Assembly: GCA_030451965.1 (NCBI GenBank) | Contig: JAKDNE010000022.1 | Coordinates: forward strand, 1-17,658 | Direction: 5' to 3' | Origin: Brachybacterium sp. | GTDB lineage: Bacteria > Actinomycetota > Actinomycetes > Actinomycetales > Dermabacteraceae | Length of the DNA stretch: 17,658 nucleotides | Shown here: positions 6,886-13,044 of the stretch, one piece after another | Layout: the number at the start of each line of letters is the position of its first letter | Position numbering within the stretch: the stretch's first letter is position 1 | Program-made: the position numbers and the translations under genes | The notes under the pieces: model-generated | What the model saw: only the letters and a program-made list of their open reading frames with translations | Database searches by the model: none | Told to the model about the DNA's origin: nothing

Positions 6886-6960
6886 GGGCCACCGGGGCGC
6901 GGGCCCGCCCGCGACCGGTCCTCAGGACGGCGGCATGGCTGGAACACGCCGCCCGAATAC

Positions 6961-7010
6961 GTCGAGAGCCCCGCTCTCTTCCCTCCGGGGAGGAGAGCGG
7001 GGCTCTCGAC
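6961..7010. terminator. Large bidirectional terminator hairpin
   Basis: The arms at 6961-6978 and 6993-7010 are perfectly complementary over 18 bp (gtcgagagccccgctctc and its complement) around a 14-nt loop. It sits between the convergent hydrolase (+) and crp (-) genes and would stop transcription from both sides. Confidence 0.85.
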
Positions 7011-7051
7011 GGGCGTGTCGCGGCGCCGCAGCGGCCGCGGCCTCGCGGATG

Positions 7052-7729
7052 TCAGCGGGCGCGGCGGCGCAGTCGCTCGACGTCGGAGATCAGGACCGCG
7101 CGGGCCTCGAGCCGGATCCAGCCGCGTGAGGCGAAGTCCGCCAGGGCCTTGTTGACGGTCTCGCGGGAGGCGCCGACCAGCTGGGCGAGCTCCTCCTGGG
7201 TGAGGCCGTGGGCGACCATCACGCCGTCGTCCGTCTGGCGGCCGAAGCGCTGCGCGAGGTCGAGGACGTTCTTCGCGACCCGGCCCGGCACGTCGGCGAA
7301 GACCAGGTCCGCGAGGGACTCGTTGGTCTTGCGCAGGCGGCGGGCGAGCGAGGCGAGCAGGTGCCGACCCACCTCGGGGCGCTGGGCGAGGACCCGGTAC
7401 AGATCCTGCTGGGACAGCGAGTAGAGCGTCGACTCGGCGACCACCGTGGCGGTCGCGTTGCGCGGCGCGGGGTCGAACAGGGACAGCTCGCCGAGAGTCT
7501 CCCCGGGGCCGAGCACGGCCAGCAGGTTCTCGCGGCCGTCGCCCGAGGCGTGGCCGACCTTCACCTTGCCGGAGCCGATGATGAACAGCCGATCGCCCGG
7601 TTCTCCCTCCCGGAAGATGATGGCGCTGCGGTGGTAGTCCTCCTGCTTCATCGACGCCAGCACGGCCTGTTTGCCGTCCTCGTCGAGCGCAGCGAACAGC
7701 GGTGATGACCGTACGATGTTCTCGTCCAC
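7052..7729 (-). CDS. crp: Crp/Fnr-family transcriptional regulator (Crp/GlxR-like)
   Basis: 225 aa, GTG start at 7729 preceded by a strong AGGAGG (minus strand). Residues about 8-120 form the cyclic-nucleotide-binding beta-roll, with the phosphate-binding cassette GELSLFDPAPRNATATV (80-96; Glu81, Arg90 and Thr93 at the ligand-contact positions). A long dimerisation helix (about 110-140) precedes the Crp-type winged helix-turn-helix, LTQEELAQLVGASRETVNKAL (about 176-196), whose SRETVNK recognition helix is typical of Crp/GlxR proteins. In actinobacteria these are global cAMP-responsive regulators of carbon metabolism and resuscitation factors. The intergenic region to nth contains a match to the consensus TGTGA-N6-TCACA, suggesting autoregulation. 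The position, convergent to the hydrolase and divergent from nth, matches Rv3676. Confidence 0.93.
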   Translation of the reverse strand: MDENIVRSSPLFAALDEDGKQAVLASMKQEDYHRSAIIFREGEPGDRLFIIGSGKVKVGHASGDGRENLLAVLGPGETLGELSLFDPAPRNATATVVAESTLYSLSQQDLYRVLAQRPEVGRHLLASLARRLRKTNESLADLVFADVPGRVAKNVLDLAQRFGRQTDDGVMVAHGLTQEELAQLVGASRETVNKALADFASRGWIRLEARAVLISDVERLRRRAR

Positions 7730-7786
7730 GGAACCTCCTGAGTGTGGGGCCCCGAGCCTCGGGACCGTGCTGTGCTACTCGATGTG

Positions 7787-7799
7787 TCGTGAGCCACGA
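7787..7799. repeat. Short inverted repeat upstream of crp
   Basis: TCGTG (7787-7791) and CACGA (7795-7799) form a 13-bp inverted repeat with a 3-bp centre in the crp leader, 58 nt before the start codon. A neighbouring CCCGA/TCGGG repeat spans 7751-7763. Either may be an operator or an RNA hairpin; no assignment is possible. Confidence 0.35.
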
Positions 7800-7804
7800 A
7801 CTGC

Positions 7805-7820
7805 GGTGGTCACTGTCACA
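7805..7820. promoter_or_regulatory. Crp/GlxR-like binding site between crp and nth
   Basis: Read on the minus strand, TGTGA-CAGTGA-CCACC matches the consensus TGTGA-N6-TCACA at 8 of 10 positions, with one perfect half-site. It lies in the divergent promoter region and could serve autoregulation of crp or control of nth. Confidence 0.4.
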
Positions 7821-7834
7821 TGATGGTCAAACAC

Positions 7835-7840
7835 TACCGT
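7835..7840 (+). promoter_or_regulatory. Possible -10 box for nth
   Basis: TACCGT lies 40 nt upstream of the nth ATG, giving a leader of about 35 nt with the ribosome-binding site AGGAGA at 7871-7876. The -35 region (ACTGTC at 17-bp spacing) is weak and overlaps the Crp-like site. Confidence 0.35.
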
Positions 7841-7880
7841 GCCGACGCCGTTCGGTCCCGCCACCCGCCCAGGAGAATCA

Positions 7881-8579
7881 ATGCAGATCCCGAGGTCGAC
7901 CCACCGGACCGCGGCAGCACCCCGTTCCGAGGCGCCGGCCGACGCCGCTCTGGTCGCCTCCCGGTTGGAGGATCTCCACGTCGAGGCGCGCACCGAGCTC
8001 GACCACGGCGACGCCCTCGAACTCCTGGTCGCGACGGTGCTCTCGGCGCAGACCACCGATGTGCGCGTCAATCAGGTCACCCCTGAGCTGTTCTCCCGCT
8101 GGCCGGATCCGGCGGCGCTCGCCGGAGCCGAGGAGGCCGCCGTCGCCGAGGTGGTGCGCCCCTTGGGAATGGGGCCCACTCGGGCGCGTCGGATCATCGC
8201 CCTGGCACAGGAGCTGCTCGCGCGCCACGGCGGCCGGGTCCCCGACGACCAGGCGGGGGGCGCGGCGGTGCCCGGCGGGGGCCGGAAGACCGCGCAGGTG
8301 GTGCGCGGAGCCTGGTTCGGCCACTCGCTGCTGGCGGTGGACACCCACGTAGGCCGACTCTCCCGACGCCTCGGCTGGACCACGCAGAACGATCCCCGGA
8401 AGGTCGAGGAGGATGTGGTTGCGCGGATGGAGGCCGACGGCACCGGCGCCGACGCCGAGGAGCTCACGGTGCTGGGGCTGCGCCTGATCCTCCATGGGCG
8501 GCGGGTCTGCACCGCCCGAGCGCCCCGCTGTGGGCAGTGCGTGCTGTCCGACCTCTGCCCACGGGTGGGCGTCTCATGA
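7881..8579 (+). CDS. nth: Endonuclease III (DNA glycosylase / AP lyase)
   Basis: 232 aa. ATG at 7881 is chosen because AGGAGA sits 4 nt upstream; an in-frame GTG at 7839 has no such site. The enzyme removes oxidised pyrimidines and cleaves the abasic site. The N-terminal helical domain carries LLVATVLSAQTTDVRVN (48-64). The catalytic residues are Lys136 (in the GGGRKTA segment) and Asp154 (in LAVDTHVGRL). The [4Fe-4S] cluster ligands are Cys210, Cys217, Cys220 and Cys226 (C-x6-C-x2-C-x5-C). The helix-hairpin-helix is unusual: QAGGAAVPGGGRKTA replaces the common pattern of about xALEALPGVGRKTA, so the hairpin valine is glycine. This may be a real variant or a sequencing error in a G-run. The stop overlaps the start of the next gene (ATGA). 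Confidence 0.93.
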   Translation: MQIPRSTHRTAAAPRSEAPADAALVASRLEDLHVEARTELDHGDALELLVATVLSAQTTDVRVNQVTPELFSRWPDPAALAGAEEAAVAEVVRPLGMGPTRARRIIALAQELLARHGGRVPDDQAGGAAVPGGGRKTAQVVRGAWFGHSLLAVDTHVGRLSRRLGWTTQNDPRKVEEDVVARMEADGTGADAEELTVLGLRLILHGRRVCTARAPRCGQCVLSDLCPRVGVS

Positions 8580-9274
8580 GCGCCGCGGAGTCCCAGGGCC
8601 CCGATCTCCCTGCCGAGGCGGCCTTCCTCGCCCCGCTGGCGGAGCGGGCGCGGCGCGGGGAGGTGCTGGTGCGGCGCGATCCCCATCCGCTGGACCCGCC
8701 GCGGGGGGATCGGCCCGTGCGCCGCAGCGCCGTGCTGATCCATCTGGCCGGCACCGGTCTGCACGACGCCCAGCTGGTGCTCGAGGAGCGCGGTCACGCG
8801 ATGCGCTCCCAGCCCGGCCAGTTCTCCCTCCCCGGAGGCGGGTTCGACCCGGAGGACCGCGATGACGTGCACACCGCGCTGCGTGAGGCCCGGGAGGAGA
8901 CCGGGCTCGATCCGGCCGACGTGCGCGTGCTCGGCGCCTTCGCACCGATCCCGATGCCATGGCGCGTCCAGGTCGTCACCCCGGTGCTGAGCTGGTCGCC
9001 GTCGATGCTGCCCCTCGGGGTGCAGGACCCGATCGAGGTGGAGCGCCTGGTGTGGGCGCGGCTGACCGGGTCGGGATCGCTCGGCGATCCCGGCCACCAG
9101 CAGCGTGGGTTCCTCGGTGGCCGAGGCGTCGGCCCGGCCTTCGACCTCCCGGACGGCGCCTTCGTGTGGGGCTTCACCGCGATGATCCTCGAGCAGGTGC
9201 TCACCGGTCTGGGTCTGGACCCGGTGCCGCCCACCGCGCCGGTGCGCGAGATCCCGCCCGAGCGCCGCCGCTGA
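8576..9274 (+). CDS. NUDIX hydrolase, CoA-pyrophosphatase type (NUDT7/8-like)
   Basis: 232 aa, ATG at 8576 overlapping the nth stop (ATGA), so the pair is translationally coupled. The region LVLEERGHAMRSQPGQFSLP (67-86), running into GGG at 87-89, fits the UPF0035 signature of coenzyme A diphosphatases (LLTxRSxxxRxHxGxxxFPGG). It is followed by the Nudix box, whose conserved core REAREETGL is at 103-111. The glutamate expected seven residues before Arg103 is Arg95 here. The predicted reaction is hydrolysis of CoA or acyl-CoA to 3',5'-ADP and phosphopantetheine, inferred from the signature. The nth-NUDIX order matches Rv3674c-Rv3672c. The gene ends with an Arg-rich tail. Confidence 0.9.
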   Translation: MSAAESQGPDLPAEAAFLAPLAERARRGEVLVRRDPHPLDPPRGDRPVRRSAVLIHLAGTGLHDAQLVLEERGHAMRSQPGQFSLPGGGFDPEDRDDVHTALREAREETGLDPADVRVLGAFAPIPMPWRVQVVTPVLSWSPSMLPLGVQDPIEVERLVWARLTGSGSLGDPGHQQRGFLGGRGVGPAFDLPDGAFVWGFTAMILEQVLTGLGLDPVPPTAPVREIPPERRR

Positions 9275-9339
9275 TCCGCGCTGCGGTGGCCGTGGTCACC
9301 TCGGGTTCAGCCGCTCACACCGAGGTCGCCGGGGCACGA

Positions 9340-9345
9340 TAGACT
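9340..9345 (+). promoter_or_regulatory. -10 box of the cold-shock gene promoter
   Basis: TAGACT lies about 130 nt before the GTG of the cold-shock gene. The predicted transcription start at about 9351-9353 coincides with the base of a stem-loop. The -35 region at 17-bp spacing does not match the consensus. Confidence 0.4.
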
Positions 9346-9352
9346 CGAGTGT

Positions 9353-9474
9353 TGCCGGACGGTCTCCGGCAGCCCCTCGGGGCGTACACGGAGCGGCCGG
9401 CACGGAGGCTCCGCCCGCGCCCCGGGAACCAGTACTCGCAGACCGATGAGCAGCAGACAAGGAATGGGATCCAG
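9353..9474 (+). promoter_or_regulatory. Structured 5' leader of the cold-shock gene
   Basis: From the predicted mRNA start the leader holds three successive hairpins. The first is TGCCGGA/TCCGGCA (9353-9371, 7 bp, loop CGGTC). The second is GCCC/GGGC with tetraloop CTCG (9372-9383). The third is GGAGC/GCTCC from about 9391. A purine-rich AAGGAATGGGA follows before the GTG at 9475. Long structured leaders control stability and translation of csp mRNAs in other bacteria; a similar role here is inference. Confidence 0.45.
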
Positions 9475-9861
9475 GTGCCACGCGGCAAGGTGAAGTTCTA
9501 CGACACCGAGAAGGGCTTCGGCTTCATCCTCGATGACGAGGACGGACAGAGCGTCTACGTGCACGCCTCGACCCTGCCCGAGGGAGTCACCTCCCTCCGG
9601 CCGGGCGCTCGCGTGGACTTCGACATGGTCGACGGCCGTCGTGGCCCCCAGGTGCTCGCGCTGCAGCTGCTCGAGCCGGCCCCCTCGGTCAGCCGCGCCC
9701 GGCGGCAGAAGCCCGACGAGATGGCGGGGATGGTGGAGGACCTGATCCGTCTGCTCGACGACGCCTCCAACGGCCTGCGCCAGGGGCGTTACCCCGACCG
9801 CGGCCATTCGCAGAAGATCGCCACCGTCCTCCGCGCCGTCGCCGACAACTTCGAGGCCTGA
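9475..9861 (+). CDS. Cold-shock domain protein with C-terminal extension
   Basis: 128 aa, GTG at 9475; the first coded residues, PRGKVKFYDTEKGFGFI, fit the normal start of the family. The cold-shock domain covers about 2-67, with RNP1-like KGFGFI (13-18) and RNP2-like VYVHAS (27-32), the aromatic residues that stack on single-stranded nucleic acid. Unlike the ~67-aa bacterial CspA type, it continues with a ~60-residue extension (KPDEMAGMVEDLIRLLDDA, then SQKIATVLRAVADNF) predicted helical, as in longer actinobacterial CspB-like proteins. It is probably an RNA chaperone. It is followed after 4 nt by the DUF3027 gene, so the two form an operon. Confidence 0.93.
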   Translation: MPRGKVKFYDTEKGFGFILDDEDGQSVYVHASTLPEGVTSLRPGARVDFDMVDGRRGPQVLALQLLEPAPSVSRARRQKPDEMAGMVEDLIRLLDDASNGLRQGRYPDRGHSQKIATVLRAVADNFEA

Positions 9862-9865
9862 AACC

Positions 9866-10933
9866 ATGACGTCACCGACCACCGCTCCCCGCCGCGCCCG
9901 CACCGTGCGGCCCAAGCTCGACGCGATCTCGGCCGACGCCGTCGAGCTCGCCCGTGAGGCATTGCTCGAGGTCACCGAGCCGGGTCAGGTCGGTGAACCC
10001 CTCCGCGTCGAGGCCAGCGGGGAGCGCCTGGTCACCCACGTCTTCGAATGCACCATGCCCGGCTACCGCGGCTGGTCCTGGGTGGTCGTCCTCACTCGTG
10101 CCTCACGCGCCAAGGCCGCCACGGTCGCCGAGACCGCGTTGCTGCCCGGTGAGGAGGCGATCCTCGCCCCCGACTGGGAGCCGTGGTCCGAGCGGCTGAA
10201 GCCCTCGGACATCGGTGCCGACGACCTGCTGCCCTACCGCGAGCAGGATGAACGGCTCGAGCAGGGCTACGAGGCGACCGATGACGAGGACGCCGACCGG
10301 GTGGCGCTGTGGGAATTGGGCCTGGGCCGTCCCCGGGTGCTCTCCCCGGAAGGTCGCAGCGAGGCCGCCGAGCGCTGGTTCGAGGGCGATTTCGGCCCGC
10401 GCCAGACCTCCGGTCGCGGCCGGCGCGGCACCGTCGCGGCGAACTGCACCAGCTGCGGCTTCTTCACCCAGCTCTCCGGGTCCCTGCGTCATGAGTTCGG
10501 GGTGTGCACCAATGAGTGGTCCCCGGCCGACGGCCGCGTGGTGCACCTGAACTACGGCTGCGGCGCCCACTCGGAGACCGGCCAGCAGGGCGAGGACCAC
10601 GAGATCCCGCGCAGCAACGGCGTGATCGTCGACGAGCTCGAGGTCGAGGTGGAGAAGGCCCCTGCTGACGACGCTTCCGCGCAGCAGGTCGCTCCCGTGC
10701 AGCAGGATCCGGCCACAGACGCCGAGGCAGCCGCGGACCAGGCCACCGAGTCTGCTCCCGCCGAGGGCGTATCCAGCGAGTCTGATCCCGCTGAACCTGC
10801 TCCTGCCGAGGTCGCGCCTGCGGACGCCGCCGAGGGCACCTCTGCTGGCGCCGTCGACGGTGCTTCGGCTCCGATCCCGGAGGTCCCGGAGGCCGACTCC
10901 CCGCAGGACGAGGCGTCTGGCGCCGACGCCTGA
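9866..10933 (+). CDS. DUF3027 family protein
   Basis: 355 aa, ATG 4 nt after the cold-shock stop. The DUF3027 core (about 15-240) includes EPLRVEASGERLVTHVFEC, GYRGWSWVVVLTR, LPGEEAILAPDWEPWSERL and DLLPYREQDER (all within 44-130). A four-cysteine cluster follows: Cys194 and Cys197 (CTSC), Cys214 (GVCTNEWSP) and Cys232 (YGCGAHSE), which looks like a zinc-binding site (inference). From about 255 the protein is a low-complexity acidic Ala/Glu/Pro/Asp tail, probably disordered. Function is unknown in the family, which is confined to actinobacteria as far as I recall; the constant pairing with a cold-shock gene hints at RNA- or stress-related work. Confidence 0.88.
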   Translation: MTSPTTAPRRARTVRPKLDAISADAVELAREALLEVTEPGQVGEPLRVEASGERLVTHVFECTMPGYRGWSWVVVLTRASRAKAATVAETALLPGEEAILAPDWEPWSERLKPSDIGADDLLPYREQDERLEQGYEATDDEDADRVALWELGLGRPRVLSPEGRSEAAERWFEGDFGPRQTSGRGRRGTVAANCTSCGFFTQLSGSLRHEFGVCTNEWSPADGRVVHLNYGCGAHSETGQQGEDHEIPRSNGVIVDELEVEVEKAPADDASAQQVAPVQQDPATDAEAAADQATESAPAEGVSSESDPAEPAPAEVAPADAAEGTSAGAVDGASAPIPEVPEADSPQDEASGADA

Positions 10934-10948
10934 CGGTCACTGCGCAGC

Positions 10949-10990
10949 GATGAGCGCCCTGCTTCCTTGAGGGGAAGCAGGGCGCTCATC
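10949..10990. terminator. Strong terminator hairpin after the DUF3027 gene
   Basis: The arms at 10949-10966 (gatgagcgccctgcttcc) and 10973-10990 are perfectly complementary over 18 bp with loop ttgagg. It lies 16 nt after the DUF3027 stop and between convergent genes, so it can act in both directions. Confidence 0.85.
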
Positions 10991-11030
10991 ACGTGGCGGT
11001 AGACCCTCATGCAAGGGCGGGAGAACGAGG

Positions 11031-11077
11031 CCAGGGCCTCGACACGGCCTGGCGCGACGGCCACGGTACGGCCCTGG
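11031..11077 (-). terminator. Inverted repeat downstream of holB, possible terminator
   Basis: ccagggcc (11031-11038) is complementary to ggccctgg (11070-11077) over 8 bp, and alternatively to ggcctgg (11046-11052) with one bulge. It lies within 75 nt of the holB stop on the minus strand. There is no T-tract, so the call is tentative. Confidence 0.3.
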
Positions 11078-11104
11078 TGCAGGTCACTCCCTGGTGCGGG
11101 TCGC

Positions 11105-12316
11105 TCAGCGCAGGGAGACGGCGAGACGGGCCAGCAGCGCCTCGATCGCCAGCAGCGGCGGCACGTTCCCGCTGATGCGGTCCCTCGTCTCCTGCACCGC
11201 CTCCAGCAGCCCCAGCGTGATCCTTCCCGATCCGCGGGCGGCGGTCTGCTCGATCTCCGGGGCCACCTCGATGTTGACCAGCTCCGTCTCCGCGCCGAGC
11301 TGACGGCTCAGCACGTCGCGCAGCACGGAGTGCGCATCGAGCAGGTACCGGTCCAGCACATCGCGGACCAGCCGCGTCTGCCGGCGCTTCGCATCCTCGT
11401 CGAGCTGGCGCACCTGGGAGCGGAGGGACGGAGGCACCTTGCCGTCGTCGATCCCGGCCGAGTGCAGGAAGCGTTCCTTCTCCTCGGTCGCGACGACGTC
11501 CGCGTGCTCCTTCGCCTCGGCGGTGGCACGATCCACCAGGCCCTGGGCGGCGAGCACCGCCTGGCCTGCTCCGCCCAGCGAGAGCAGGGTACGGGCCGAC
11601 TCCTCACGGGTGGCCAGCGCACCGTCCTGCGTGGCGTAGCGCAGCGCCAGGCCGATGTGCCCCTGGGCGGCGCGGGCGGCCCGCACGGCGAGCTGCTCGT
11701 CGATCCCGTCACGACGACGCAGCAGGTCGGCGACCACCGCGGAGGAGGGCACCGACAGCGTCACCAGGCGGCAGCGGGAGCGGATGGTGGGCGCCAGATC
11801 CTCCGCGGAGGGTGCGCACAGCATCCACACCGTCGACGGGGGCGGCTCCTCGATCGACTTCAGCAGCACGTTGAAGGTGCCGGCGCTCATACGGTCGGCG
11901 TCCTCCACGATCAGCACCCGACGATTGCCGGTGGCCGGAGCGCGCTGCGCCGTCATCACCAGCCCGCGCACCTCCTCCTTCGCGATCGAGAGCTTGTCGG
12001 TCGCGACCACGGTGACGTCGGGATGGGTGCCCGCCAGCGTGGTCCGACACGCCCGGCACTGCCCGCAGCCGAGCCCCTGCTCGCATTGCAGGGTGGCGGC
12101 GAAGGCCCGGGCGGCGGTGGAGCGTCCGGAACCGGGCGGACCGGTGATCAGCCAGGCCTGCGCGAGGGAGCCCTCCGTGGAGGCGGCACGGCGGAACTGG
12201 GCGACGGCCGCGTCCTGGCCCACCACATCGGTCCATACCCCGCCGGCGGTCGTGGCGTCGGCGCCGGATCCTTCGGTCGACGTGCCCGTACCGCCGAGCG
12301 CCACGGTGTCGCTCAC
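11105..12316 (-). CDS. holB: DNA polymerase III subunit delta' (clamp loader)
   Basis: 403 aa, GTG start at 12316 overlapping the tmk stop (GTGA). It is part of the clamp-loader complex that places the beta sliding clamp on primed DNA. An acidic/Gly-rich N-terminal stretch (1-26) precedes VWTDVVGQDAAVAQFRRA. The Walker A-like GPPGSGRST is at 59-67. A zinc-module cysteine set is present (Cys78, Cys84, Cys87, Cys90). The segment RVLIVEDADRMSAGTFNVLL (133-152) is the Walker B/DExx-equivalent region, followed by LKSIEEPP (152-159). The SRC motif of clamp-loader subunits is at 180-182 (TIRSRCR). The C-terminal ~200 residues are helical and contain a charged KEHADVVATEEKERF segment. Some family members keep ATP-binding residues without hydrolysis. 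Confidence 0.93.
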   Translation of the reverse strand: MSDTVALGGTGTSTEGSGADATTAGGVWTDVVGQDAAVAQFRRAASTEGSLAQAWLITGPPGSGRSTAARAFAATLQCEQGLGCGQCRACRTTLAGTHPDVTVVATDKLSIAKEEVRGLVMTAQRAPATGNRRVLIVEDADRMSAGTFNVLLKSIEEPPPSTVWMLCAPSAEDLAPTIRSRCRLVTLSVPSSAVVADLLRRRDGIDEQLAVRAARAAQGHIGLALRYATQDGALATREESARTLLSLGGAGQAVLAAQGLVDRATAEAKEHADVVATEEKERFLHSAGIDDGKVPPSLRSQVRQLDEDAKRRQTRLVRDVLDRYLLDAHSVLRDVLSRQLGAETELVNIEVAPEIEQTAARGSGRITLGLLEAVQETRDRISGNVPPLLAIEALLARLAVSLR

Positions 12317-13044
12317 TGCTCGTCCCGGTGCCGGGTGGGCGGTGCCGGTTCGAAGGTGGGGTCGAAGAGGCCCAGCACCTCTGCGACGGACGCGAGCACC
12401 TGGGCGTGGACCTCCTCCCGGGAGAGGGTCCCGTCGATCACCGCGTAGCGCTCCGGATCCGCGGCGGCGAGGTCGAGGAACTCTCGGCGCACCGCCTCGT
12501 GGAAGCCGAGCCCTGCGGACTCCAGACGGTCCCGGTCGCCGGTGTCACGGCGCTCGTGCAAGGTCTGCGGGGGCACGTCCAGCAGGATCGTGCGATGGGG
12601 GAGGAGTCCGTCGACCGCCCACAGGGAGAGGGTGGCGATCGTCTCGGCATCCAGATCCCGCCCTGCTCCCTGGTAGGCGACCGAGGAGTCGAGGTACCGG
12701 TCGCCGAGCACCAGCCCGCCGCGGGCGAGGTGAGGCCGCACCACCGAGGCGACGTGATGGGCGCGGTCCGCGGCGTACAGCAGCGCCTCCGCCCGAGGGG
12801 TCACGTCCTCTCCGTGCAGCAGCAGGCCACGGATGCTCCGGCCGAGCGGGGTCCCGCCGGGCTCGCGGGTGGTGAGGATGAGGTCCTCCGCGACGGAGCG
12901 GTCGGCGACCAGGTGATCCCGCAGCAGCTGCATCTGCGTGGACTTCCCGGCCCCGTCACCGCCCTCGAAGGAGATGAACACCCCGCGGGTGGGCGGGTGC
13001 GGGGACGGGATGCGCAGGGCGCGGACGGAGTCCAGGATGCTCAT
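12313..13044 (-). CDS. tmk: Thymidylate kinase (dTMP kinase)
   Basis: 243 aa, ATG at 13044 overlapping the stop of the upstream oxidoreductase (ATGA). The enzyme phosphorylates dTMP to dTDP. The P-loop FEGGDGAGKST is at 27-36. The TREPGGT substrate-binding motif is at 59-65, LGDRYLDSS (DR(Y/F) motif) is near 113-121, and the lid RRDTGDRDRLES is near 164-176. A ~20-residue N-terminal extension before GVFISFEGG is longer than in E. coli Tmk. The C-terminal tail is Pro/Arg-rich. The tmk-holB order is the common actinobacterial arrangement, linking dTTP supply and replisome assembly. Confidence 0.95.
   Translation of the reverse strand: MSILDSVRALRIPSPHPPTRGVFISFEGGDGAGKSTQMQLLRDHLVADRSVAEDLILTTREPGGTPLGRSIRGLLLHGEDVTPRAEALLYAADRAHHVASVVRPHLARGGLVLGDRYLDSSVAYQGAGRDLDAETIATLSLWAVDGLLPHRTILLDVPPQTLHERRDTGDRDRLESAGLGFHEAVRREFLDLAAADPERYAVIDGTLSREEVHAQVLASVAEVLGLFDPTFEPAPPTRHRDEQ

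Noticed and set aside
6961..7010. The large hairpin as a possible small RNA or recombination site
   Set aside because: Its position midway between two convergent genes and its perfect stem are fully explained by a bidirectional terminator.
11009..12448. A 479-codon plus-strand frame opposite holB
   Set aside because: Shadow of a gene with clear Walker A, cysteine and SRC motifs; the antisense product is low-complexity Gly/Arg/Gln/His.
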